Shown: positions 45,916 through 58,142 of the stretch, piece after piece
Numbering within the stretch: the stretch's first letter is position 1
Layout of the letters: every line of letters starts with the position of its first letter
Assembly (NCBI GenBank): GCA_018894105.1
Contig: CM032121.1
Span: forward strand, 39,526,230-39,590,229
Reading direction: 5' to 3'
DNA length: 64,000 bases
DNA from: Jacaranda mimosifolia
Lineage: Eukaryota; Streptophyta; Magnoliopsida; Lamiales; Bignoniaceae
Made by a program: the position numbers and the translations under genes
The notes under the pieces: generated by a model
The model's input: only the letters and a program-made list of their open reading frames with translations
What the model was told of the DNA's origin: nothing
Database searches by the model: none

Positions 45916-46244
45916 AGGATGCAAACGAACCGAACCAGCTTGTAAGCTTGACGAATTGGCTCGAAAAGTGTTCAAACTCAAGCCAAATAATTTTTGTTCG
46001 CAAGTTTGCGAGTCTATATTTTTTTATTTAAAAAATATAATAAAATATATTAATTTTAATTTTTTTTTATAAAATAATTTAATTTTTCAAGCTCGAGCTG
46101 GAGCCTAAGCCGAACTCTAGCCTATAACTTGATTATAAGTTTGAGCATAATGAATCGAGCCAAGCTCAAACCTCAATTTTCTAAACTCATCGAGCTCGAG
46201 CCTAAAAGAACGGTCAAAGCTCAACTCGGCTTGTTTGCATCCCT
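45916..46244. mobile_element. Family D non-autonomous element (GGATGCAAACGA ends)
   Basis: Ends AAGGATGCAAACGAACCGAA and CTCGGCTTGTTTGCATCCCT are inverted repeats. The interior is rich in GAGCTCGAGCC and AAGCTTGA phrases around an AT core. A second copy lies at 48,877-49,238. Target duplication not certain. Confidence 0.65.
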
Positions 46245-47130
46245 ATACGGATTTCCCTCCAAAGGATGACAAGTTGTAAAATCCACTCATCTATTTTATT
46301 TTTTATTTTAAAAAATAATAACTATTGTGACAAATAATATTATTACAAGAGTAATATTATTTGCACATTTTGACGTGCATGCTTCATTTTGAAGAAGTAA
46401 TTTTATTTCGTGTGTGTGGAAACTATGAATTGTTCATTAATACTATATCAAATATGTGATTATATACATCGTATATATAAATACATATTAATACTTTACC
46501 GGAAAGGGGACCGATGGAATACACTATTGTAGTAGTCAAGAATTCGAGCGGCATATTCCCTCTGCTATATTACAATACATTGCTCCTTATATAGAAACTC
46601 ATATTGGGTTTAGGAATAATCAAGGTTAAACTGATGACTTTTATCATGTTAAGGTGACACTCTATCATTGAATTATATTCCTTGTATGAGTTGTATCAAT
46701 TTCTACATTTTTACTATTTTGCAAAGTTCAGGCTTTTACTAACTAATTTGATGATTAAAAAAAAAATCCAACTAATTTGATGCATTTTCTTAGTAAATTA
46801 ACAAAATTAACTTAATTTTAAAAGATGAATGACAATATAATTTTGTTTTCTCTTATCACCTCTTTAACAATTTTTCCTTCTAATTTTTATTTTTTTTTTC
46901 TTTTTTGTTCCATTATCCTACTTTTGGCTTGATTTTTTATTTATTTCAAAATTAAATAAATATATCAAAATTATTAAAAAGACACCAGGACCACAAAGAA
47001 AAATTGCATATGTACATAAAGTGTATGAAAATTGTGGTCTATATATTATACTAACCATCGTAACACATCATCTCTAAGTGCATAAATTTAGAATATAATG
47101 ATATTAATATTAATTATAATGATAAATAAC
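46245..47130. other. Intergenic AT-rich DNA
   Basis: No gene or repeat boundary recognised. A slightly GC-richer part at about 46,498-46,620 is unidentified. Confidence 0.4.
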
Positions 47131-47135
47131 AAAAT

Positions 47136-48025
47136 TGATATGGGGAGTAAGACAAGCACAATAGGCCCAATAGAACCATCCCAAACCCAAGAATACATTG
47201 GACTAATTGACCAATAAAAGCTATCAATTTCCTTCAATTGATCGTCGAAAAGCCCACTGCTAGAAAGTGGTCTCGACCTAATGAGGTCGGGCATTCAATC
47301 AAAGTGGGCAGCGAGACCCACGGCCGGGGAGACATCTCGACCAGAAGAGGTCATTTATTCGACCAGAGTAGGCGGAGAGACCCACGACTGGGGGACATCT
47401 TGACCAGAATAGGTCAACCCAAAGAGGTCGTGTATTCGACCAGAGAGGGCAGTGAGACCCACAGTCGGGGAGATATCTCGAGTAGAATAGGTCGACCTAC
47501 GAGACAAGAAGGTTTCTCTCGCTACCAGTCGCTGTCGCATTAAATGCACTCAACCACTACTCTGCCACATTAAATACACTGACAGGTGGCTTGTCTCTGC
47601 ATTAAATACAGAAATCTCCTCCATATCCTAAAAGGATGTGGGGGCGCCACCTGGAAAGAGGATTCTTGATAAGGAAAATATCTAAAAACCCTCATGCAAG
47701 GACAAAGGTCCTCCCTGCAAGAGTAAGGATACTGTGGACATTTTGATCTCCCAACTGGGACTATAAATACCCTCATTACAACCTCCCTACAAGATATAAC
47801 ATTTTATACTACAAAGTTCTCACTCTATTGTTCATCTTATCTAGTCATTCTCATACTAACTTAAGCGTCGGAATGCCATAGTCGAGGGTACTTCGGCTAA
47901 CCTGACGTTTGTTCGTGGTTGCAGGATTTAGCCCAAATATCTGTGGAGCTCATTTACTCGACCAGGCAGGTCGATCCACCCAGATTCCATCACAATCTAG
48001 TTATATATAGTTTTTACCCTCATAA
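47136..48025 (+). mobile_element. Solo LTR of an LTR retrotransposon, copy 2
   Basis: Starts TGATATGGGGAGTAAGAC and ends ACCCTCATAA (one change from the CATCA end of copy 1), flanked by a 5-bp duplication AAAAT (47,131-47,135 and 48,026-48,030). It contains an array of GACCAGAAGAGGTC-like repeats at about 47,330-47,500, a promoter motif CTATAAATACC at 47,761 and a CT-rich transcribed part. It is the same family as 5,513-6,270 but inverted and about 130 bp longer, mostly in the U3 array. No internal coding region is present. Confidence 0.85.
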
Positions 48026-48030
48026 AAAAT

Positions 48031-48820
48031 GCTCATATTTTATGTAGTATAAATAAATATTAGCATAAGCGTAGAAATAACTACAGTGAATACCATGCAT
48101 GATTAACTATTATTTAAGATAAACCCATAAATATTAACAAATAATTGATTTGCTGAAAATTAGAAAATGTGAGACATAACCGCTCATTATACTATAAATT
48201 TTTTCATTGTGTTTTGATCATATTGCTTGTGCTTTATGAAAGTTATTTTTGAAAACTAGAAATCAAAGATATAACTGGGAACTTAAAATTTAGTATGGTA
48301 TGCTTGACTGTGTACAAAAAGTTTTTTTTATAGTACAATTTGCCATGCCAGTTCTTGGTGCGTGGGAAAATCTATGTTACCATAATGTTGATATTAATTG
48401 AATTGATGAACAATAAACACTCAATTGTTTCAAGAAAAATAGATGAAGAACCCAAAGAAAGGGGGAAAAAAGAAAGAAAGAAATCATAAAGCATCTTAAA
48501 TTTAATACCATAAACTAAAATTTCTTAATCAAATATGCAAATAGTTTTAAAAAATGAGAAACTTGGAATGCTTGAAGGTTTTTGGGTGAGTTTTATGGTG
48601 CTATTTTTGAGAAAATTTTCAGTGTCTTGCAATAGTATGAGATAATGATTAAGAGAGCATTGAGTATAAATAGTTGTTTAGTTTCAAGTTGGTTACATAT
48701 TCATGTACAGAATTGTTGAAATATGCCTACTTTTTAAAGAATATTTGAGGTAAACTTATTTTGGTGTTTGCAGTGAAAATCATTTGTTGTAAAAATAAAA
48801 TAAATATATGTGGATTATTT
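48031..48820. other. Intergenic AT-rich DNA
   Basis: No gene, RNA or repeat boundary recognised. Confidence 0.4.
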
Positions 48821-49292
48821 ATATATACGCACACACATCAGGAGTCTATTCGAGTTTAAACTCCTAACCTTTCATTAGGGCTGCAATTGAGCCTAGTCGA
48901 GCCTAGTTTGGGCAAAATTTTCGAGCTAGAGCTTGACAAGCCTAAAATTTTAAGATTGAGCTCGATTCGACAAAAATTCAAGCTCAGCTCGGCTCAAATT
49001 AGCAAATGAATTATAAAAAAATACAGGCTCAAGCTTAAGCTTGAATTTGAAATAAAAAAATAGTAATATAATATATATATTTTTATTAATAAAATAAAAA
49101 TAATATTTAATTATATATTGGTTTGTGAGCTGATTCGTGAGCCTCGAGCTTAAATACAGATGGCTCATGATCGGCTCGAATTAGAGCTCGAGCTCTTCTC
49201 GTGAGGTTCGTGAGCCGGCTCGACTCGTTTGCATCCCTGCCTTCCATATTATATGAAAGATTTAAATTATTGGACCACATACCATTCGACTG
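48821..49292 (-). mobile_element. SINE-like copy (family C) split by a family D element
   Basis: The outer parts (48,821-48,876 and 49,239-49,292) join into one reverse family C copy: CACACACATCAGGAGTCTAT ... CTCCTAACCTT / CCATATTATATGAAAG ... TTGGACCACATACCATT. Confidence 0.6.
48877..49238. mobile_element. Family D element nested in a SINE-like copy
   Basis: Ends AGGGCTGCAATTGAGCC and CTCGTTTGCATCCCT are imperfect inverted repeats. Flanks CCTTTCATT and CCTTCCATA look like a diverged 9-bp target duplication. The interior is rich in GAGCTCGAGC phrases. Confidence 0.6.
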
Positions 49293-50009
49293 AATAAATT
49301 TTTGTATAAGACAGAATGATGATAAACATAAAGAGATGTGGAATGATTTGACACCAGGCCAACATCGTAATTAGCCCCAAATTTTATTGGACACAAAGTG
49401 GAAAACATGAAGGCCCCTCATTGTTACATCTTTATGGGTTCCATAATTTCAATCCGCCTCATGTTGGGGACCTACCCCATTTGCAAAAAATAGATAAAAA
49501 TCAATTTTTTGAATTAATTTATAAATATAGTCGAAATGCCAAAGATGGGAAAAATAAAACCATAGGTTTAATTTATGAATCTCATTAAATTCAAAATTAA
49601 GTTAATATTTTCTTAATGTATATATAAAATATGGTTGTTACTAAAATTTACACGAGACGATTTCAAGTTTAATATTTTCTATATTATTATAATCATATTT
49701 TTATTAAATATTTTCAATGTATTAAAAAATAATTTACTTAATAAATTTTGTTATAACTGAAATTTGGGTCATATTAATAATTTAAGTGGATTTACTTCTT
49801 TATTTAATTTAAGATATTTTAGTTTAAGTAATTGGATAAGGATTTGCATTTTTTTTTTTTTTTAATTACTACTCTCGAAGCCTCAAGATCGAACAGATAG
49901 AGAGCTATTCAAATCACATCATACATACTGTTACCCTTTCATTATAAATAGTTATTATGATACTCTTTGGCAATATGTTGTTTTAATTTTTTTATTATAT
50001 ACTCATACA

Positions 50010-50030
50010 CACACACACACACACACACAC
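50010..50030. repeat. (CA)n microsatellite
   Basis: About ten CA units in intergenic DNA, within a region at 49,293-50,100 that otherwise shows nothing recognisable. Confidence 0.85.
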
Positions 50031-50103
50031 TCAAAAGTCAGTCTTCATCTAATTAACTTAATTATTGAAGAATTTTTATCGATAATTTAACAATTCTAAT
50101 GAG

Positions 50104-50322
50104 ATATACATTATAAGATTTTGAAAAATATATTAACTTAGAAAATATTTAAAAATTTATAAGTTGATGAAAAGTATTTGATAATTTTTTTAATAAATAG
50201 TATATAAAATTCTAAAATAAGATGTTATGAGTTTATAAACTCTTTTAAAAAAAGTGAGGAGACCCTAACTTATTTTTATAATCTTAACAAACTTATTTAT
50301 TTTTAACAATTTTAATTACAAA
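50104..50322 (+). mobile_element. MITE family A copy, truncated by the foldback junction
   Basis: The interior of a family A element (TTATAAGTTGATGAAAAG onward), ending abruptly at TTACAAAATTG, where foldback arm sequence begins. Its last ~105 bp nearly duplicate 50,562-50,670. Confidence 0.6.
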
Positions 50323-50945
50323 ATTGAACAAGCCAACACATTGTCGTTTTGTGATGAAAATTTTGTGTTAGGGGTTCGTTTATGTTACTTACATGGGTCG
50401 ATTTTTTTTTCCCTTGATTCGAAATTATATTAAGAGGGTGTTTGGTTGAACTTATTTAAAATATCTTATAACGTATAGATCCTACATCTTATAAGATGTT
50501 TTTGAAGTTTATAAGTTGTTAGATCTTATTTTTAAAATAAGTTATTGAAGTGTTTGAATAAAATAAGATGTTATGAGTTATAAACTCTTTTAAAAAATGT
50601 GAGGAGACCCTAACTTATTTTTATAATCTTAACAAGCTTATTTATTTTTAACAATTTTAATTATAAAATTGTCATTATTAACATCTTATAAACTCCAAGA
50701 TCTTATTTTATTCAAACACTTCAATAACTTATTTTAAAAATAAGATCGAACAACTTATAAACTTCAAAAACATCTTATAAGATATAAGATTTATATGTTA
50801 TAAGATATTTTAAATAAGTTTAGCCAAATACCCTCTTAATATAATTTCGAATCAAGGGAAAAATAAATCGACCCACGTAAGTAACATAAACGAACACCTA
50901 ACACAAAATTTTCATCACAAAACGACAATGTGTTGGCTTGTTTTG
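50323..50945. repeat. Long foldback (inverted repeat) of about 620 bp
   Basis: GAACAAGCCAACACATTGTC at the left is mirrored by ACAATGTGTTGGCTTGTTTT at the right, and the match continues inward for about 250 bp per arm with few mismatches. The inner part of each arm is the family A MITE (50,434-50,836). The outer roughly 110 bp are not MITE sequence. The loop is about 100 bp. Confidence 0.85.
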
Positions 50946-51687
50946 ACGTTCACATTCAAATGTGGTGGGTACACAACTTCCAGGAAATAGGATATTGGAA
51001 CATATGATGGGAACCCAACTCACATTTTTCACGAGGATCCTAACAAATCAGTCCATGGTTTTCGAAGGCCTACCATGGCCCCACCATGATTGGGCTTTTA
51101 ATTTTAAGACCACACGTTATTCAAATTTTTTTTTATATATTTTTTTCTATTTAAATAAATTTAAAATAAGTTGTAATTTATTTTTTTATATTATCTATCT
51201 TCAACAATTACTTTTGTCATTATCCTCAAATATGTTATTTATTTTTTATTTTTACAAACACAAAAGTACACTAAATATTGATTAATTATAAGTGTAAAAA
51301 TAATGTCACTGAGCCAATTGATCGTTGGACTCTTCAAATTCATTAAATCTAATTTTGCGAGTGTTAGTTTATTCTTATGAAATAGTTCTTGACCAAGTGA
51401 AAAAAAAAATTAACAATTTATAAATTCACTCAATTTCTCTAGAAGAATCAATATCATCAAACATTATAAATGTTTAATCTTTAACTTTAATATGAAATTT
51501 GATATTATCATGTCACTTGTTGATTAATCAAATATCATTATTTTTACATTTATATGTGTATGATTTGGATTCAAACTTGAAATGACTCATGTGTTTTTAA
51601 ATATAAATTTGATTGATTTCAACTACATAAAATTAAAGAAAAAAAAATCAAATTTGATATTTGGTGTGAAAAAAGAAATGATTATTA
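50946..51687. other. Intergenic DNA, partly GC-richer
   Basis: A GC-richer stretch at 50,946-51,110 with an open frame of about 50 codons (GNRILEHMMGTQ) is not recognised. The rest is AT-rich. Confidence 0.35.
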
Positions 51688-51787
51688 TTTATACACACGC
51701 ACGCATATTAGAAGTCTGTTAGGGCTCGAATTCCTGACTTTCCACATAATGTGAAAGAATTATGTCATTGGGCCACATACCATTTAA
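51688..51787 (-). mobile_element. SINE-like copy (family C), reverse
   Basis: TATACACACGCACGCATATT, then GGGCTCGAATTCCTGAC (B-box-like on the minus strand), CCACATAATGTGAAAGAATT, then TGGGCCACATACCATT. Confidence 0.6.
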
Positions 51788-52129
51788 CAAAAACAAAAAA
51801 ATGTGAAAAAAGAAATGAAGAATTAGAAAGTTGAAAAAAAGGATGAAGAATTTCTACTAGTTTCTTATAACCAACTAGGAGAATTTCTCTTGTTACAAAT
51901 CAAAATATGGTCTGTATTGATTTTTTTTTTAAACAGAATATTACAAATAGTTAATAAATTTTAAAAATTAATAAAATTATTCGTATAACAAGTCAATAAA
52001 ATTTAATTATTAAATCAATTAAATAAACATACAAACTCTACAATTAAATACACACATAAAACATATAAAAGAATATCATTTATTTTTAAATACGAGACAT
52101 CTTATATAATAAGAAGATAGATGACATTG

Positions 52130-53480
52130 GACTGCATACCACGTGTCATGTCAATACAATTATACAATTTTGTACTACAATAAGGGACAAAACTCAAGGC
52201 AAGTACTTTTATCTTTTCCAATCTTATCAGCCCTCATTCTTAGCATTCATGTAGCCATTGCCATTGCCAAAGTACCAAAGGATTTGCGTTTCCAATTTGC
52301 TTTTATCATTCTCAAGTTCATATTCTGCATTTTCTAGCCGGAGATTGTATACTTGGATCCTGTAAGTAGTTCTGCTTCTGCAAATTTAGTGGATTGTTTG
52401 ATTTTGAATTTTTTTTAGCGCCGTTTGTAATGCATATGATATGATTCATGCCTGTCAGATGTTCGTCAATTTGTGTGAATTTTTTGTTTGTATTGTCTGC
52501 GTTGGGTTAGGGGGTTTCAGTATTTTAGCGCAGTTGATGCATATCATCGGACGAATAAGTTTGTGTTGACCGAAATTTTTGGATTCGAAGTATGCTGTTT
52601 CTTCGGTAACATTCTATGGGTGTGCCTCGACTTTGCAATAGCTTGCGAGCTATCACTGAACACGATCGGAGCAACTGAAATTAGAACAATGGCTTTCCTT
52701 CTATTTTTCCAATAGACACGTAGTTCAGCCTGCGAGAGTGGTAGAATGATGAAATAGCGAGAAATTAGAGTGTTGCTGCCCATTAACAGCTGTTGGAAAA
52801 GTTGTTGCTGGTGGACTAGAGATGAAAGTAAATTTATTGATAAGAAAGTTATAGGACTCATTTTGTTATATATTTGTTTATTTAACCATTGATATGAAAA
52901 AGTTAAAGTTGAATGAAGCCTCGGAGAGGAAGATATGGGAGTAGGAGTTCTGCTGCCCCTTGTAAATTTGTGGGAAATACCAAAAGGTACAGAATAGCTT
53001 GTGTGATTCCTTGATGTTGCAGTAAAACTGGAATAGTGGCCTCTCAGACGACCACAGACGACACCATCGGACCATGATGGAAGATATTGATTCTATAACA
53101 TTTAGTTGTTGATTAATATCCACAAGTCGCCAATGGCACATTACGGCTTCAAGAAGATTTGTGCACTATATCTGTGTATTAGAAAAAGTTAGTAAGTTGA
53201 AAATGGTTGTTGCATGTGTTCCATTCATGTGAGGATTATGAAATTTATGAAATTGTTTTCTATTTATGTATTTCTCCATGTTGTTTAGATTAAGTACACA
53301 GAAAAACAATGTATACACTGAATTTCTTTTCATTTTACCTTGGAATATCCATGCTGAGCTTTTTATTTGTTTAACCAACTTCCAAAATGATTTTGCAAAC
53401 TGTTTATTCTTTACCCCTTCCTTTATTGCCATAATTTTGAATGAAACTGTTTGGCATTGACATTCGTCGTCTGTAACAGG
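52130..53480 (+). other. Leader exon and leader intron of the membrane-protein gene
   Basis: The leader exon ends CTTGGATCCT|GTAAGT at 52,361, and the acceptor TCTGTAACAG precedes 53,480. Short open frames in this interval on both strands are not supported as genes. Confidence 0.5.
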
Positions 53481-56400
53481 ATGCAGCTGCTCGCGTGTGG
53501 TGATCCTACTACATTGAGTTATTGGTTGAATTGGAGAGTATTTCTGTGTGCAATATGGGTCTTGACACCTATGGTTGTTGCAGCATTTCTAATATGGAAA
53601 TATGAACATTCAGACAATTTAGAATCTGATGGAGGGAGTACACCACAAGAGAGTTCGCGTATTTTACACTATGATGAGTCTTGGAAACCATGTCTAAAAG
53701 AAGTTCACCCCATTTTTTTGATGTCCTTTCGGATGATTGCCTTCTGTCTGCTTCTGATAGCTCTGAGTTTTGACGTTGCCGTTCATGGATTTGAATTGTT
53801 TTACTACTATACCCAGTAAGTCATTCTTATCTGTAGAGTCTCCATATGCGTAACAGCCCCACCTCAACCAACTAATACAATCATGAAACTGAGGCATGAG
53901 CAGAGGCATCCTAACAGTCCTAACACTTATTTCTCCACAGATGTGCATAGATGAGATCAATTATGCAAAAAGAAATTTAGTTGTCATCATTCGTAGCATC
54001 TTGATAATTCCTTTGTTTGTTAACTCCTAGAAGTCTTTTCTGATTGTCTCTAACTACAACTCCTTTTTTTACTTCTTTTATGTGCTTTTCTACAGGTGGA
54101 CGTTTACTTTGGTCACTATCTATTTCGGGGTATGGTTTTGGATTTTTGTTCTGACTAAAGTAGAGATGAAACGGGTTCACCGTTCATGAAAACACTGTTA
54201 CTGAAAACAATTTTGTACTTGCCTGACCTTCTAATGGCACTGCACTATTCATTCATCAAATTTATCTCATGAAGTCTTATTGTCTCTAGTTCCTCTTGCA
54301 GCTTGGATCATTGCTTTCTATACATGGATGTTTCCAACATCTCAAAATAAATAGCAGCAGTAAATGCCATTTATCAGAGGATAGGGAGCATGGTTTATAC
54401 ATGCCCCTAGCACATGGAGTAAAATTATTAGAAAGTTTGGACCACCCTGGAAAATCTCGTGCTGTACTAACTTCTCGCTTTTGGGGTTATCTATTTCAAG
54501 TTTTATTCCAGGTATAGTCTATGTTTTGTTAAATGCGAGAGGACAGAGCAGCTTAATGTTGCTTTCGAATAGTGTATATCTGCAATGACACAAATCAGTT
54601 AATTAGTTGTGCTTTGGACTTGCTTTCATGCAGTTTTCTTGTTCTTTGCTTTTTTGTTGTTTCATTGTTTAATATGTTCTCTTTTCCAAGTAACTTGGCT
54701 GTAGACAAGTCCCACATAAATATGCAATTTTTTAAAGTAGTATGATAAATAAGCTTCATAATGGTCAGTTCTCTGGAGAAATTTCAAAATCAGGCTGTCT
54801 TCAAGAAAATTTTCACTGTTTTCTACTTTTGGATTTGATTTTGTATGTCTTGACCAGACTGTAATTCCAGAGAGAGAGAGAGAGGGGTGGGGTGGGTGGG
54901 GGGGGGGGAACTATCATCACTTCATTAAAGTATACTATTATTCATACAAACTCAACATCTTAATACCTTTACGGAATTTATTTGGTTTCACTCCTTAACA
55001 CTTCAACAGGTTAATCATGTTTATACTTCTGAATGAGCAGATGACTGCAGGGGCAGTAACTCTCACTGATGTTGTTTACTGGTGTTTCATATTCCCATTT
55101 CTGACTCTCAGAGATTATGAGATGAATTTTGTAAGTACTTACCTGCTAAACAATCCCTTGTGCTTCTGTTCCTGGCTATCATTTTACTGATTGTTAAGTC
55201 ATGAAGAATGCAGCTTCATAGATTTTTGACCAAGACATAATAACTCATAATCTTTTCAATTTACCACCTAGCTGTTTTAGTTTCTCTTTCAATTTAAACC
55301 GGAACCGGCATGGCTCATATATCCAGAAAAATGTAGGATCATTGTTACCCCTTGAAGCTTCACAATTGCTTCTTTTTGCTGTGGCTGACCGATGCATAAG
55401 CATACATTTTTTCAGGCATTGATCTTGCAGGGTTGTATGTGATTGAAAACTTCCCTCTCAATTCTCAAGCTTCCAGAAATCAATAGAAATCACGACTTGT
55501 ATCTGTATGATGTTTTGTCTCTTGTCCAGCTTTCATTAATTATTTTGGGAATGCCTAGTAATTTCACTAACCTTAATCTTTAAGTACTGCCCACTGTTTT
55601 GTTTCATTGAAAATTTTCTTTTGCCAGTAGCAGCTAATATTTTATGATAACTTCTCACTCTCAAAATATTGTAGTATTAATTGTGACATTGCAAATTTCC
55701 AGTACCTTCAGTTACCAACTCTTGCTTTGTGTAGTTATAGATTTTCAGCATGCTACTTTCTTAGCCATGGTGTATTCCATTTCAAGAATCCAAATACTCA
55801 CTTCATGGCTCATGCATATCTACTCCTTGTTTTTAGTTTTTTGTATGCTCTTTAAGTTAAGAAACATGTCTGCTTCTTTTGATTAGTTGACAGTTATAAC
55901 ACACTCACTTAACGGTATCTTGCTCCTTGGGGATACAGCTTTAAATAGTCTGGTGAGTTGCTGCATATCCTCTAAGTACTTTAATTGCATTCATAATTTG
56001 CTACGTATTTGGTTTTAAAATAATCTTGAAATTTTCCTCTCAGCAATTCCCAGGGTTCCGGATTTCTTACTTCATTATGTGGACGGGTATTTATGTCATC
56101 TTCGAGTGGATTATTCATGCATCTGTGTCAATTTGGTAATTTTTATTCCTGTTAGGTTTGTTTGCAAGTGAAAAAGATATCTTGCTCATTATTTGCTGGT
56201 CATTGTTTTTTGTTTTAGGTGGCCATATCCTTTTCTTGACTTGTCATCAGATCTAGCTCCACTGTGGTAAGTATATTATTTATTAATCAGCACAAAATGA
56301 ATTTTAGATTTAGAGCAATAGCAGCAGCAGGTTTAACTTTTCCTTTCTAATGGGATATAGAATGCCATGCGTTTTTACTCACACTTCAACAACTTTTTCT

Positions 56401-56832
56401 CTTACATACATGGATATTTGAAAACAAATTCAATGGGATTTCAAGGTTAGAGCCTGCTGACCATCCCGAATGGGTTAATGCAACTTCTTGAAGTAGTATA
56501 AATTCTCTCTCTCTCTCTTAAAGTTTCATTCACTAATCCCTTTTATGAACTCCAATACAATCCCCTACTGGCTAAACAAAATAACTAGTATTTATCGATG
56601 CAATTAAAACCAAAAGTAATATTCCTAAATAACTTCCATTATGTTCTTGATTCCACCTCTTGTAGGTGTATCTGAGCAACTCCTATCTTCTGTTCTCCAA
56701 CATTTAATTGGCAGGTACTTAGTGGTCGCAGTAATGCATCTCCCATGCTATGGTATCTTTCTATTGGTTGTAAGAGTGAAACATTCGTTATTATCCAGAT
56801 GGTTCCCTCATTCATATCAGTGCCCCTCATAA
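53481..56832 (+). CDS. Plant multi-pass transmembrane protein (At3g27770/At5g62960-like)
   Basis: Membrane protein of unknown biochemical role. Eight coding exons: 53481-53815, 54096-54129, 54302-54511, 55041-55130, 55887-55952, 56044-56135, 56219-56266 and 56715-56832; phases agree, 330 residues. Hydrophobic segments are clear: VFLCAIWVLTPMVVAAFLIW, MSFRMIAFCLLLIAL, FTLVTIYFGLGSLLSIHGC, AVTLTDVVYWCFIFPFL, LTVITHSLNGILLLGDTALN, ISYFIMWTGIYVIFEWIIH and YLVVAVMHLPCYGIFLLVV, about seven membrane spans. The soluble loop with REHGLYMPLAHGVKL lies between spans 3 and 4. The layout recalls FAR-17a/AIG1-like proteins; I place it there only by general resemblance. An untranslated exon ends at 52,361 (donor GTAAGT), with a 1.1-kb leader intron. 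Intron 3 contains a G-rich tract at 54,884. Confidence 0.85.
54884..54908 (+). repeat. G-quadruplex-forming tract
   Basis: G4-T-G4-T-G3-T-G11 directly after an (AG)n run, in intron 3 of the membrane-protein gene on the sense strand. Four G runs with single-T loops are an ideal quadruplex pattern. Confidence 0.85.
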
Positions 56833-58141
56833 GATTTGGGATACCAAAAGTATATTGTGTTTCTTGTTGGCAAGCAAATCTTTCGACTCATCAAGAATTC
56901 CCCTTGAGGGCACAGAACACATGTATTTTCTTGCCTTCTCGGAGCCATAATTTTGTGGCACCATTGGGGAAAGGATTTGTTGTAAACAACTGCAAAAGAT
57001 AGGTGAGCTATTGGCACAGGTTAAAAGCTATACTTCTCTGCAGTATGTTGTATTAGGAGAAAGAGGAACTGCCTTCTGTTGTTAGAAATTCATCTTTGTA
57101 CTTCAAATCCCACCCAGAAAAGAAAACAAGAAGATCAAATCAAGATAACTGGGATCTCCCAACATTTACTTCAACTCATTTGTGTGCATTCATTCATGAA
57201 AAACTTGTGTGCCAATGCTTTTGACATGTTGCCAGTTCCCTTTTCTGGATCATTCATTGTTTTATTTGCTGGACCAAGGAATGGTCCTTGTGTGGTATAA
57301 CGATCAATCGGGTCGAGTTCTTGGAGCTGAAAGAAATTTTGCAGAATTTTTCATAAAAATAACATAAAATTAAACTCCTATTTTGGGGGGGAGGGGGGGG
57401 GTGACATAAAATTATAACTATATTATTTGCAAAATGTTGATTATTACATTCTGAAAGCTTACTCAGATTGCATTGCAGGGTTGAATTATGATTTAAAGGA
57501 GCCGACCGTTGTACCAATGTACTATGAATCAAACCAATGTACCAATTGTGTTCTATGCTTCTCATAAATGCTTATGCCATTATTTTGTTATGGCACAAAA
57601 GTCTTTTAATCTAAAAATCATAGATTTAGGTGGTTTTTTAGCAGAGTGAAATGGAAGACATACAAAAAATTCAAAATCCTACTTTAGCACATCGTATTCT
57701 CATTTATCTATTTATAGTTTATTTGGTATATATTCAATTTCTTTTTTTATATCTATATATGTATGTATACTAAATATTCATTAATATTTAAACTCCAAAC
57801 CAAACATCTATAAGTATAAAAGTGATATCACTGGATCAATTTATTATTCGATATTTTTTATATTTAAATTAATAGTACAAGAGTTTCGTATACCACTAGC
57901 ATTAGTGTAATAATTTATAATTTACTTTTTATATATCAAATAAATGACAAACTTAAATGATTGCAAATGCATGTATATTATGAATATATATATATATACA
58001 CACACACATATATACACACATTTATAAATGAAAAAAAAAAAAAAAAAAAATGACACCAAATTAAATTTACAAGCCACACCAACACCAACTTTAATGCTCT
58101 TACCTAACGATAAATGTACCTGACAAACCTCATAAATAGTT
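56833..58141. other. 3' flank and intergenic region
   Basis: Probably includes the membrane-protein 3' UTR up to about 57,300. A G-rich run (G7-A-G9) lies at 57,385-57,401. From 57,600 on it is AT-rich with a TATACACACACA microsatellite near 58,000 and an A run at 58,030. No gene seen. Confidence 0.45.
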
Positions 58142-58142
58142 T

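Noticed and set aside
52143..52337. 64-codon frame with a hydrophobic segment
   Set aside because: Lies in the predicted untranslated leader exon of the membrane-protein gene; no support as a separate gene.
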